Below, in pieces: positions 45,453-57,508 of a DNA stretch of 64,000 nt. The stretch is from contig NC_081412.1 in the NCBI RefSeq assembly GCF_030272615.1, forward strand, positions 480,867,657 through 480,931,656. The letters run 5' to 3'. The stretch's first letter is position 1; each line of letters starts with the position of its first letter. This DNA is from Cryptomeria japonica (Eukaryota; Streptophyta; Pinopsida; Cupressales; Cupressaceae). Both the position numbers and the translations under genes were made by a program. The notes under the pieces were generated by a model, which saw nothing but the letters and a program-made list of their open reading frames with translations, ran no database searches and was not told the DNA's origin.

Positions 45453-48400
45453 CTATAATCTAAAATAATAAATTCATATTCCAAGCCTCCCATTATTCAA
45501 ATAGCCAAGCTTATGTGACATATTCATGGTGGATAAATATATTTAATGTGCAACTAATAAATAATTAACGAGTACAAGAAAACATGAATAAATATATTCA
45601 AAACCTCAATTTTTAAGGAATACAAAGAATCAAATTTATTTTTTTATCATATATAAGCTATTTGTATATCTATGCATGTTGTATTTGATATCATTCAATA
45701 TTATTATTCCAACCACTAAAGGGGTTTGACCTAAGATGATCTATTCATCTATTGAGTTAGCAAACTCTTCAATGATGTTCTTAGACACCACTTTGAAAAA
45801 AACTATATCAAGAGGGTGAAGGTGGGTATATTTTTATGTGAATATTTTAACAAATCATCCCATAGAACATAAATTATTTTGAGGTAGTCAATATCAAACT
45901 TTAAATGTTTGTAATTGAACAACTAAGTATTTTGAGACAATACAAATTCTAAGATAGATATCAAATTTTGAATTACATTTTAGAGAATAGAAAATTGATT
46001 TTACATAGATTTAACACCAATTTTAAATCTAAATAACTCCAATCCTTGATCACATTTATTTAATTAGCCTAGATAATTCAATGTAGTGCAATTATTTTTA
46101 TTACACAAATATAAAGGAAACTATTATTTAAAAAAATGTTTTAACATTAGAACATACAATGAAACTTTATTTTTAAAGAAATTCCTATAATAAATATTTC
46201 TATTGGGGTGGTTGGGGGAGTGAGAGGAGGGATAAGTGGATGAGTAGATGAGGGTATGTATGCTTGATTAAGATCCTTATGTTAATTGACCTAGCTAGTG
46301 AGATTGAAAATGGGGGATTATACTTTCATTTTAAAAGAGACTCAAACACAACACCATATGTGTCCAAACTACAACTTACCACTACATTGTATGCTCATAC
46401 TTTTTTTAAAAATAATTATTCTAAATATTGTTTCCCTATGGGCATCTAACACATGAATCCATTTTATTTGCCCTAGAAGAGCCTTTATTAGCTTAGATCA
46501 ATAGTAACCTAGATTGACATTAATTTTTAAAATTTGAAACTTGATATTTATTGACATTATAACATGCCAAATTGTTTACACTACATCAAATTTTTATTGT
46601 AGTGTTTGATATTCAAATTTTTATTGTGGCGTTTGATATTTAAGATATTATATGGATGTGATATTCTCGAAATAAACAAAGATGTAGATATTATGCTAGG
46701 TGGGACCATCTTGGATTATTATTATTATATCAACAAATAATTCCCAACTTTCCACATGAAAGGTGGAGGTGACATACCCTCATATTATTGTAATAAACTA
46801 CCATGTGGGGTTGAGAAGTTATTCTTTTATAAAAATATTCACTTCACAAAGAAAAAATAAATCTAATATGAAAAGAAAGCATTTTTCAATGGATCAATTT
46901 CTCTAAATTGTTAGTGTTTAATGCACTATACATAATAAACTATCAAAACTTTGCATCTTTGTTATGGAATGCTAATTATCTCCATGCGTGTATGCTTGTA
47001 TTAAATTAATTCTTGTGGGAATGTACTAAAGACAATATTGTTATAAGAGGCCATTGTATAGTGAGTATGCATCTTGTGAAACCAATATATTTTCATCACA
47101 AATGAATTATCAAGGTATTAAATAATATATTCTTGTCAAATTTGTTGGCTATTCTTCGAAGGCAACATCTCTTTTCTCTAGTCTAAGTTGATAGGCTTTT
47201 TCTTTGTAGAGGGGTCATCTTATAACCTAAGTTAGAGATGTCTCTAATAGTTACTCTAGTCTAGTGTTGGAACCTAGTCTATTGTTACATGTCATTATAA
47301 TTAATACTAATATTATATTAGAATATGAAGTTTTGTATATTAAGCTGGTTGTGAAACATAATTATAAAAGTTATAACTTCAGTCAACTCCTATCTTATCT
47401 ATTTATAGTAAGGACAATAACATACATTTACCTCTCTTGTACCTTTTTTGCTAAATCAATTAAATAATTTCGTATACCCTTTGTCAACATAAATTTACCT
47501 TCATTTTCTGCAAGTAGTGTTATAACTTTGATTGTAAAATGATGGCGAGTTAATTGTAGAAAATAATTGTCTATGTGATGAAATGACGTTAATTTGTCTT
47601 TCATGTTTTTGATTCCATCATCTAACATATTAATTTTATGTGAGAGAGAGCAGTTTAGCCATCTTACTTAAGTTTTATAGTTAAACATGTCATTATATTT
47701 GTAAATATTATCTTTTATTCATTTAATATTTGAATGTGTTAGTTTTCCTATTCATAAATAATTTTCTCTCTTCACCATACAATCAATTTTTTGAAGTAGA
47801 CATGAATTTTGTAAATCAAGCATATTAAAATAATCCAATTGAACATTTTCCTTCTACTTGCCTTTGACTATTGAATTCAGCCTACAAATAATTATATTGG
47901 CCTAAACATTAGATTGATTTGGCCTCCAAGTTAGTTCTATTTGATCAAATTGATCCATAAACAAGCCAATTTAATTTGTAGTGTTAAATTCAATTTGAAT
48001 TATAAGTTGGCATGTGCTCACGTGAATCTACAAAAATAAGATATAAATTGTCAAAATTTAAGTTAGCAATGTGGGTGACTTAAATTATTATATGACAAAC
48101 AGTCAAGCTCTCTTAAGAGTGGTGGTCAAATGTATTTTACATAAAAAGTATTAATCGAAAGAGGTGAGAAATTTTATTTCTACACAAAATAAATAAAAAT
48201 ATGTATAGAAATAAGTTTCAAAATATGAGAAGAAAATAGTAATCGTGGAAAGGAAAATAATAAGAACTTATTTAACTAAAACAAAAATAGAAATTTAAAA
48301 TTTTCAAAGAAATTGTATAATTTTTTAATAAAATATACAAAATTGATTTAAAAATTGAATAATGACTCTTTTGAAATCTTTTTAAACTACTTCAAACTCA

Positions 48401-49375
48401 AACTTTTCTTAAAAAAGAAGATTCTCTCAACATTCCCAACTCTTCAAAATACATATCTAAAACATTTATTTTTAATTAAATTAATAAATATACTTTATCA
48501 AACAGATATTTTGTGTGAATTATCTATTAAAAAATATTCTTAATATTTTAATTATATTTTTATTAAAAAAATCTAGATATAACTATACAACCATAGAATC
48601 TAAACTTTAAGCCTTTTCAATAAAACAAAATCCCAAAACCAACCTAATAAAAATTTAGAAAAAAAAAGGAAAGAAAACATAGCCATATGGTGAGAATGTT
48701 ATGATCAAACTCTTGCTACTTTATGATAGGTCCCACCCCATCACATTGATCACACAGTCTTACCACCTTTTTTCTATACGTGTGTTTTATACGTAAAAAT
48801 AATTTCAGATGTTCCCTGGCCTTTGAGATGATGTGAAGTTGTTGTAATCTTTATTGTAGAGAGTCAAAGATAAGATTGGAAATTTGAGCGCAGACAGCCA
48901 TGAATAATTTAGATTTGACCTCAAACAGCAAAAATCTATGTAGCTGTGCAGTGAGTACAGAGTAGATGTGATGGAAATATGGTCGTAATGATCTACGACC
49001 ATATTATAATTCATAAGCCTCAATTAAAAATGGTTTCCCTCAGTGTGACCTGCAAAGCTGTAAATTATACACTTACGTCCATTGATCTTTAGAGCATCAC
49101 ATTCACAATTCAATGGTGTTGAAGAACGTCATTCAAAAGGAAAGGAAGGTGACTAGTTTTTCATGTTTATGTTTTTATCAAATTTGATTATTTGATTGAT
49201 TGATTGGATGGATGTGTATATATATGTATATATTTAATATATATAAGTTTATGTATATGCGTATATGTATGTCACAGGGCTAGATTTATTTGTGTGGCAT
49301 CAATGATCTTTTTGTCACTTGTCTGTGAGATCCAAGTGTTCCCAAGCACCCAACATACGCCTCCAAGCACTTCCA
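45453..49375. other. AT-rich unassigned DNA
   Basis: No gene, transposon domain or RNA gene is recognised in nearly 4 kb. Small features are a 27-bp direct duplication of CAAATTTTTATTGTRGYGTT near 46586-46640 and the perfect hairpin at 48976-49005. Short frames (46264-46449, 47264-47467, 48355-48543) look random. Confidence 0.5.
48976..49005. repeat. Perfect 12-bp inverted repeat with 6-bp loop
   Basis: AATATGGTCGTA, then ATGATC, then TACGACCATATT. It is a stand-alone hairpin in DNA without recognised genes. Confidence 0.85.
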
Positions 49376-49376
49376 A

Positions 49377-49387
49377 GCTCTGATACC
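49377..49387 (-). promoter_or_regulatory. Candidate primer-binding site, minus strand
   Basis: The plus strand reads GCTCTGATACC, the reverse complement of GGTATCAGAGC. It touches the LTR-like unit at 49388-50034. Confidence 0.55.
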
Positions 49388-50034
49388 TGCATACCCACTT
49401 GCACGCCAATGCACAATTCTACACAGCAGAAATTTTCACATACAATTGACACACAATGTTGGGGCAAATAGATAGCTTTATTGATTATGAAGAAATGGCC
49501 CTTGGCTCAGTCTATAATCAATCTCAACTTTGTTGTTGATCACTAGCCCGAGTACTTCCCAAAGCACCTAATTATAAGTTCTCACCCCTAGGTTCATGTC
49601 CACTCTTGAAACACTAGTGTTGTTATCATTGCACCTTACCCCTGGCTGTAGTTGAACTCACATAGACTCCAAACCCTCAAGGCACTGTCTCTTTGGAACT
49701 CAAATTGGCACACCACAGACTCTGGTGAATCGGCAATGACTTACCCAATACAAGACCTAGGCCCCCTCCTTGATTAGGGACTCCAAGTCACTTTGCTACT
49801 TTGCTACCTCTTACTACACCATTGTCGCACTCACTCTGAACATCTTGCTTGTTGGAATACTATTTTGGTTCTCCTTGGATTTCTCCACCATGAACCTTCG
49901 CCTGTAGGAAGTAAAAGAACTTTGTAGAAACGTTCTCTCGTGAACGGTCGGGGTACTCTTCTTCCCCCATATAAGTTTTTTGTTTGAATCCCAGGCTCCT
50001 ATAGTTTGGGACCACCTATAAGTCTCCCACCACA
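49388..50034 (-). mobile_element. LTR-like unit (647 bp) between a polypurine tract and a primer site
   Basis: On the minus strand it starts TGTGGTGGGAGACTTATAGG after the purine stretch TAAGGTGGAGAT (50046-50035) and ends GGGTATGCA directly before GGTATCAGAGC. Both flanks therefore look like retrotransposon interior. No coding part is visible on either side, and no second LTR was found, so the call is tentative. Confidence 0.45.
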
Positions 50035-50046
50035 ATCTCCACCTTA

Positions 50047-51576
50047 TGAGATTCAGATAGGGACTTTCACCCCCAAAAGAATCCCCACCTCTTTGTGCTC
50101 CTCGTATTGAGACGACAACCCCTTACAAAATATATGTATGTATGTATGTATGTACTTATGTATGCATGCTTGTATTTATATACGCATACATGTGTATTTT
50201 ATCTATATACATACTCACACTATAAATATGGAAATTTACACTTGGATTTTATAAGATTCTACCACAATGATTACTATCTACTTATGCAATCTAGCACATG
50301 CTCTGGTAAAGAAATTTACAAGCCCGAATTATGTGGATATAGACTCTCATATGCTTGTAGGCAACATAGTGGAAATAACCTCAACAAAGCTTGTGCACTA
50401 GGGTTCCTACATGGAAACCAATCCACAAGTATGATTAGAGTGAATCCTATTTAGGTGCATAAATTATGTAGAATCCACATGGAAAACAAACCAGATTTTT
50501 TAATGTTCTATCTATAAAAGGCTATGATGAGCTAGAATGCACAATTTCCCTAAGAAAGAGACTCTACACAAAAGCCTTAAAGGGATCTATTGGCTTCCCT
50601 ACAAAAGATAGATCTATTAAAGGGTGAACAATCTTCTAATGGTTGGAAGAAATTATTTTGGACAAATGGTTCCTTTGCAAAAAGATTGGATCTCATCCAT
50701 GAAGTTAATTTATACATGGATTTAGGTGTGGATATCTCTAAAGAGGTGTTTAAAACATCAAGAATTTATTCAAAAGTTTCATTATTTTTGGCCTACTTTA
50801 GTCATCAAAATTATAGATCTATTGGATAAAACACCTTGGATTTAGTCAACTATGTGCAATGTTTCTTCATCATATTTCATGATTTAAAATAGGATGGGCC
50901 TATGAGCTTGGATTTTGGGCCATGGATTTGTGGTAAATAGTTTTATGTCTAAAGATTTGGTACTTGTCATCTGACCCCAACAAAAATATCCTTTATCTCA
51001 ATCTCTATTTGGGTCCACCTTCCATATCTTTCTCTATACTTTTGGAGAAAAACTAGCCCATAAGAAATTGTCAATACCTTAGCAAAAAAAATTCAAGCTT
51101 TTGAGGACACCAAATATCATCTCACACTACTTTTGTAGAAATATATGTAGAAATGGATTTAGAAACCATATTGTTTCTTTGAAAAAGAATCCATTTAAAT
51201 GGTGTTGTAAATTCTTTGAGTATGGGTATTTTTTTTGTTCTTTCCTTAATAGGGCTTATAAGGTCAAGGAAAATCATCAAATGCTATGCAGTGGCAAAGG
51301 TTGAGAAACAACACTATCAAATCAATCTATGCTTGATTCATAATGATACTTCCTTAGTACAACTAGATAGGGAATGGATGTCACAATTATCTCCCTTTCT
51401 CTTTGTGTTAAAATAGATAATTGTACATTCTTCAAGAAATGCCACAATGTGTGTGACTCTCAATGTGGGTGAAACTCCTAAAGAGAATGAAAGGACACCC
51501 CCCTCTCAAGAAAAATGTGAGGGTCCCTTCTAATCAAAACAAGGAATAGATTACCATAGATGAGGAAGGTTGTACT
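50047..51576. other. Unassigned DNA, possibly old retrotransposon interior
   Basis: Frames at 50095-50454, 50590-50829 and 51101-51416 show no motif I recognise. A (TATG)n microsatellite lies at about 50133-50153. This is the left flank of the short LTR element at 51582. Confidence 0.4.
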
Positions 51577-51581
51577 ATGGT

Positions 51582-52488
51582 TGATGCAGGAGCACAAGAG
51601 TAGTTCATATCGGTTAGGGCAGTTAGCTATTAAATTACTTGGAGATCGTGACATTTCTTCATGTTTAAGAGTTTAGTGTTGTGGATTTAGATTTAATCCC
51701 TTGAGTTCATTGTCTTTATCATGTTCGAGATTCAAGGAATTTGGATTTTATTTTGGTGAGATATCGATTCCGGTATTGGTCCGGTTGATGTGTTCTTACC
51801 AGTTAGTCTTCCAGAGTGTTGAGCGAAGATGACTTCGAGTTGCGGTTGATTTTCGTGACTTGCAGATCATTGATCGATGTTGCTTTGGGCCTTGGCCGGT
51901 ATTTCCAGAGGTTCGTGCATCAGTTTATGCTTTTTGTGATGTTTTAGTGATTTGAGCAGACATGTTACCGTTAGCACGTTTCATTATGAACTGGTTGGTC
52001 TTTGGGCCGACTTGATCAAGTTGTTATTATTTGCGAACGATATAAATAGAAGTTTTGAGAATCATTTGAGGGGACAAAAGACAGAAGATAGAAGACAAAA
52101 GTTCGAGATCGAGCAAAGATGTAGAACTGACAAGATTCTGGTCCGATAGGACTGAAGCCGGAAGGGTTGAGGTCTAGATTAGGGTTGAATCGACATACTG
52201 TTACCGGAGGCTGATTTGATGTGTAGATGATCTGCGGATCTTATATTTGTGTTGTATGCATTGTTTGTATCCTGGACTGTGATCCAACAGGTGGCATATG
52301 TAATTCTTCAAACTGTAATAAGACTTGTTCATACTATTTACCAGTTATGTATTATGTGATGTTACCGGTTGTTCTTTCTGCTTTATCTGTGTTGTGTTAC
52401 TGGTTACCAGTATATCTTTCATGGTGTTTGTGTTTAGGGTGCAAGGATGGGACATCCTTCATTGGATCTCCGTACCTTGACTACATCA
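51582..52488 (+). repeat. Left LTR of the short element
   Basis: TATAAATAG at 52041-52049 is a likely promoter element. Frames in this LTR (51952-52149 and 52227-52493) recur in the right LTR simply because the LTRs are copies. Confidence 0.88.
52041..52049 (+). promoter_or_regulatory. TATA box in the short-element LTR
   Basis: TATAAATAG. The right LTR has TATAAATAT at 53271-53279, and the solo LTR has TATAAATG at the matching place (about 54923-54930, minus strand). Conservation across three copies supports function in the parent element. Confidence 0.6.
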
Positions 52489-52812
52489 AATAAGACCCGG
52501 TTATGCACCGGTTGGTTGGAAAGGAAGTTGAGGCAACTTGTGGACTTGTTCAGATCGTCGAACATGAGGCAGAGAAAGGCTTGCAGGTAGACCGCCGATC
52601 TGAGAACTTGATTTTGAGACAGTTAGTGGGTGGAGACTTGAACCGATCGTTGATTGAGGCAGGTTGCAGAGTGGACTGATAGATCACCGTGGAGAGAAAA
52701 CCAAAAGTTGTAGTCAGATCACCGAATCCCTAAGGAAGTTGCAAGTACCTACTGATCGATCACCGAACCTAATCAAGTGATGGGACTCACTTGTCAATTA
52801 ACCTTGAGAGTC

Positions 52813-53718
52813 TGATGCATGAGCACCGAAGTAGTTGATATTGGTTAGGGCAGTTAGCTGTGAAATTACTTGGAGATAGTGGCATTTTTCATGTTTGAGA
52901 GTTTAGTGTTGTGGATTTTGATTTATTCCATTGAGTTCGTTGTCTTTATCATGTTCGAGATTCATGGCATTTGGATTTAATTTTGGTGAGATATCGATTT
53001 CGGTATTGGCCCAGTTGATGTGCTCTTATTGGTTAGTCTTGCAGAGTATTGAGGGAAGATGATTTTGGGTTGCGGTTGATTTCTGTGACTTGTGGATCGT
53101 TGATCGATGTTGCTTTGGGCCTTGGCTAGTATTTTCAGAGGTCCACACATCATTTTATGCTTTTTGTGATCTTTTAGTGATTTGAGCCGACATGTTACTG
53201 TTAGCACATTTCATTATGAACCGGTTGGTCTTTGGGCCGACTTGATCAAGTTGTTCTTATTTGCGGATGGTATAAATATAAGTTTTACGAATCATTTGAG
53301 GGGACAAAAGACAAAAGATAGAAGACAAAAGTTCAAGATCGAGCAAAGATGTAGAACCGACGAGATTTTGGTTTGGTAGGAATGAAACTGAAAGGGCTGA
53401 GGTCTAGATTAGGGTTGAACCAATAGACTATTACCAGAGGCCGATTTGATGTGTAGATGATCTACGAATCTTATATTTGTGTTGTAAGAATTGTTTGTAT
53501 CTTGGACTGTGATATAGCATGTGGTATATGTAATTCTTCAAATTGTAATAAGATTTGGTCATACTATTTACCGGTTATGTATTCTGTGATGTTACCGGTT
53601 GTTCTTTCTGCTTTATATGTGTTGTGTTACTGGTTACCAATATATCTTGCATGGTGTTTGTGTTTAGGTTGCAAGGATGGGATGTCCTTCATTGGATCTC
53701 CCTGCCTTGACTGCATCA
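52813..53718 (+). repeat. Right LTR of the short element
   Basis: Starts TGATGCATGAGCACC and ends TTGACTGCATCA, followed by the TSD ATGGT. Confidence 0.88.
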
Positions 53719-53723
53719 ATGGT

Positions 53724-54149
53724 GAAGAAAGAAAAATTCTCCTCTATAAGAGGAATTCATCCATTTTTTATGAATATCCACTCACATGCTAAATTCAAAG
53801 AAAAAGGTACAACATTTGTTTGTATCTTATCAGTTATATTCAATTGGATATTTTTGTTTTCTTATGTAAAGGTTCCCCAATAAATAAGGTTTCATTGATA
53901 CTTTCATTTTTCTTTTTCTTTTTCTTTTTAGAATGGATCCCAAGTCCACAATTTGTGCATCAAATGTGTGTGTGTATGTATGTATATTTGTATACATGCA
54001 TACATGCATACAACATCTCAAAACCAAACCTTTCTTAAGAGATACAATACATGAGGAATATGATTCATGACTTACATATGAGACATCATTTGAAAAAAGA
54101 GTTATTCCTTTGAGGATATATGTCCTTAGCCCTTTGACAAATCTATCAC
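53724..54149. other. Unassigned flank with low-complexity DNA
   Basis: Contains a TTTTTCTTTTTCTTTTT run (about 53908-53930) and a GTATG/CATACATG-rich patch (53970-54012). Overlapping frames in both directions are artefacts. It leads into the gypsy gag remnant. Confidence 0.45.
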
Positions 54150-56430
54150 CATGATATATTTTCCTCAAAATTTTGAAAGACCTGAATTTGACAAGTACAA
54201 AGGGAAGGTGATCCTAAGGATCATGTCAAATAATTCTACATAACATTCCAAGAAGTGTCTTATAGTGATATATACTTAAATATATTATTTCCTAGAAGCT
54301 TAGGAGGCCAAGTGTTAGAATGGTTTATCCATCTTGTGCGTGGTTCTATCCCCACATTCAAATACTTAGCAAAAAAAAAATTGTTGAGCATTTTTCATAC
54401 AACATTGAACATGAAGTCTCCATGATAGACTTGTGCAACACTAAACAAAGAAATGGGGAAACATTTGCTAATTTCCTACAAAGATTGAAACACCTTTGAC
54501 GCAGTCAAAGCTGAGAGATCCAATGAAGGACAATCCAACCTTTTATCTTAAAACATTAACCATGCAAATCATACCGGTAATCGGTAGAAAGGTTCCAAAA
54601 ACAATAGGAAGAACAACCGGTAACAACACAGAATACATAACCGGTAAACATTGTGAATGAATCTTATTACAATCTGGAAAATTATACATGCCACATGCTG
54701 GATCGCAATCCAAGATACAAACAATGCTTACAATGTAATTATAAGATCCTCAGATCATCCTTATATCAAATCAGCTTTCGGTAACAGTCTATCGGTTCTC
54801 TCCTAATCCGGGCCTCAGTCCTACCAGATCAGAATCTTGTCGGTTCTACATTTTTGCTCAATCTCAAAGCTCTGTCTTTGATCTTCTAACTTCTCTATTG
54901 TCTTCAAATGATTCACAAGCCTCCATTTATACCATCTGCAAATATTTACATCTCAATCAAGTTGGCCCAAAGACCAACCGGTTCATGAAATGTGCAATGA
55001 TAACATGTCGGTTCAAATCACTAAGAATAATCTCCAAATCATAAAATGATGCACAGACCTCCAGGAATATAGGCCAAGGCCCAAAGCAACACCTCAAATG
55101 ATCTGTAAGTCACAAAGATCAACCGCAACCTGAAATCATCTTCACTCAACATACAACCAGGCTAACCGATAAGAACACATCAACCGAGACAATACCAGAA
55201 TCCACATCTCATCGGAAACAAAGCCAAATGCTATGAAGCTCTAACATGATAAAGACCTCAAACACAAGGGAATAAACCCAAAAACACAATGCTAAACACT
55301 CAAATATGAAGGAATGCCACGCTCTCAAGCAATTCCACTGGAAACTGCCCAACTGGTAAGAACTAGATCGGTGCTCCTACATCAACCTTGCTAGTAGACT
55401 TCCTTGGGAAATTCTTAAAAACAATTGGTGACAATATTTTTCCAAAATCTAAATTCTAGAATGGCCTTCCATTTACAAATGCAATGCACTAATACCTTTG
55501 ATGAAATTATAGATAAGGGAATAAGCATTGAAAATTTAATCATCGCTAAAGGCCTTATCAAAATATACAAAGACAACAAAGACAAAAACAATTCCTAATC
55601 CAATGAAAAGCCTTAATTTTGCGCCAAATATTTTTTTTATCAACAATGGTGTAACTGATGCTAAATATGTACAAAACCATTCAAGCACCAATTATTCCAG
55701 AAAATAAATCAAACCAAGAAGACAATCAAAGCAACATCACTGTACCATATGAACAACCTTGACAAAATAATAAACCCAAACAAAAATAAACCCCCTTAGG
55801 AGAACCAATCAAGGTGATTTTTTGAAAACTTGTCGAAGCAAACATGGTCAAATATATACTCACAAAACCATTTGATCCAACCCAAATCCACATGATACAA
55901 ATAAAACAAATATTGTGAATAACATTACATCAAAGGTCATGACAAATAAAAATGTATAAAACTAAAAATTACATTCAAGATCTTATTTATAAAGGAGACA
56001 TCGAAGTAGAAGGACATTCATAGAGCACATCCAATGTACACCTTAAGATATATAATGATCCTTTCCCTACGCATGGTAAAGAAAAATCCTCACCATCTTA
56101 TTCAATCATACCACATGACAATGCCAACAACATCTCATCCTCCTTTGATTCCATTGTAGGATGAATCAAAGAATTCACTAACCAAGTCGCAACCATCTCT
56201 ATAAAAATCTCATTGTGTCATTGCTACATGTATATTAAAAGTAACTATTCAAGGAGCATCCTCTTCTTCATCTGAAAAAAACATCCACTCAATACAACCT
56301 CTTAGATCACTTGGGTAAAACTTTCACAAAAATATCCACTCTTGAGATATTAAGATCTTCACTCATCCACAAAGAAATCCTTGAAAAGGATTTACAAGAA
56401 TCATGAGTTCCTAATGACATAAATGGGTGT
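54150..56430 (+). pseudogene. Decayed Ty3/gypsy Gag, split by a solo LTR
   Basis: Parts of a retrotransposon Gag can be read in changing frames: FERPEFDKYKGK and GDPKDHV (54160-54230), LGGQVLEWFIHLVRGSIPTFK (54299-54365; residues vary by frame), then YNIEHEVSMIDLCNTK and GETFANFLQRLKHL up to 54496. The sequence continues after the inserted LTR as LASRLPWEIL (55388 on), NTFDEIIDKGISIENLIIAKG near 55490-55555, and YNLLDHLGK with EILEKDLQES near 56293-56410, which resembles the segment before protease. Several stops and shifts destroy the frame. No LTRs of this older element were found. Confidence 0.75.
54497..55384 (-). mobile_element. Solo LTR of the short-element family
   Basis: Read on the minus strand it starts TGATGTAGGAGCACCGAT and ends GACTGCGTCA, and it matches the two LTRs at 51582-53718 along its length (888 bp). 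A perfect TSD ACCTT lies at 54492-54496 and 55385-55389. Removing it with one TSD copy rejoins the gypsy Gag reading KHL|ASRLP. It probably formed by LTR-LTR recombination of a full copy. Confidence 0.92.
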
Positions 56431-57508
56431 GTGCACCAAGATGGTGAAAGAAAAGGGGGTATAAGTGGTCACTTTTTTCTGAATTAGCTAAACCTGAACT
56501 TAGAGGAGCAATTTGAGACTCATGCACTCAAAATTTGAAGATACCTAAAGAAAAAAGAATTGTATTACTCTAAATCTATTTTCTAAACTAATAGTTTTTC
56601 AAAAAATGGATAAGATTAAGAGGGTCAAATCCTTCTTGTACACAAAAGTGTTCCTATTTTTTTAGCAAAACATAACATAGTCTATGTTGTGTGGGTCAAT
56701 AAAGTTATAGTTGCATTTAGTATTTTGAAAAAACCTTTGGTAGAAAGATAGTTAAAAGTACTAGAAGTGTATTTTTTTGTAATTTTTTGTTAAGTAATTT
56801 TTGTTTTTATAATTTTTCAAAGTTTACACATCTTGAAAATCAAATACCTTTATGTGGGTCACATAACTTGCACCAAAATAAGTGAAAATGCCAAAAAAAA
56901 AAAAAGGTTGAAAGTGTAAAGAGTGAAGTGTAGAACAAAAATACATAATTTATTTCAATTTTGAAATTATATGGTTAGAAAACTCAAAAGATGTGTGAAA
57001 TTATGTTGGTAATTTTACAAATACCCACTTGATAATATATAAACCTAATGATGAGGAAGTTGAGAAACTAGATTGGAAGAAGAAAACACCTAAAAAGGAG
57101 GGAAATGAAGCTCCCAAGCCTAAGGCTTGTCTTCCAAGGCTAAGTATAAGGCAAAACACGCATGAGTTATTTGAATTAAAAACACGTAAATGTTATTTGA
57201 AATAAAAATACATACATGTTATTTGAAAAATAAAAGCATACGTGTTATTTGAAATTAAAACACATACATGCTTTTATGAGATCAAAACACATGTGTTTTG
57301 TCGATTAAGCATAACATGTATGTGTTATGGCAAACAAGAAAAAAATATACGCATTTTGTTGACATAAAACTAGAAAAGGAATGTGCCCCTAGTTGGGTTT
57401 TTAGTTCCAAAAAGCAATAACGTGATTTAAATGCTAATGCCTTTGGCCTTCCTTTAATTTTTTTTCTATAAGTATATATACATAAATATAATATTTAAAT
57501 ATAGTTTA
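56431..57508. other. Unassigned DNA with a 26-bp tandem repeat
   Basis: No gene is recognised. It likely includes the tail of the decayed gypsy element. The purine stretch GAAAGAAAAGGGGG near 56445 could be an old polypurine tract, but no LTR follows that I can define. Confidence 0.4.
57150..57270 (+). repeat. 26-bp tandem repeat, four copies
   Basis: GTTATTTGAAATAAAA starts at 57166, 57192, 57218 and 57244, exactly 26 bp apart, with ACATACATG-like spacers. Confidence 0.9.

Larger units (their letters stand above)
51582..53718 (+). mobile_element. Short non-autonomous LTR element (2137 bp): LTR - 324 bp - LTR
   Basis: Two direct repeats, 51582-52488 (907 bp) and 52813-53718 (906 bp), start TGATGCA and end CTRCATCA, giving terminal inverted bases TGATGCA / TGCATCA. 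A perfect 5-bp TSD ATGGT lies at 51577-51581 and 53719-53723. The 324-bp interior encodes nothing recognisable, has no TGGTATCAGAGC-type primer site after the first LTR and no purine tract before the second. TATAAATA is conserved in both LTRs. The size resembles terminal-repeat retrotransposons in miniature, though the LTRs are long for that class. A solo LTR of the same family lies at 54497-55384. Confidence 0.9.

Noticed and set aside
50590-50829. 79-residue frame as a host gene exon
   Set aside because: No recognisable domain, no splice or promoter context that I can support, and it lies among old retrotransposon DNA.
51952-53792. Pairs of similar frames (MSRHVTVSTFHYE..., and a hydrophobic Cys-rich one) in the two short-element LTRs
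   Set aside because: They look conserved only because the LTRs are copies of each other. The third LTR (54497-55384) does not keep them open, so a protein is unlikely.
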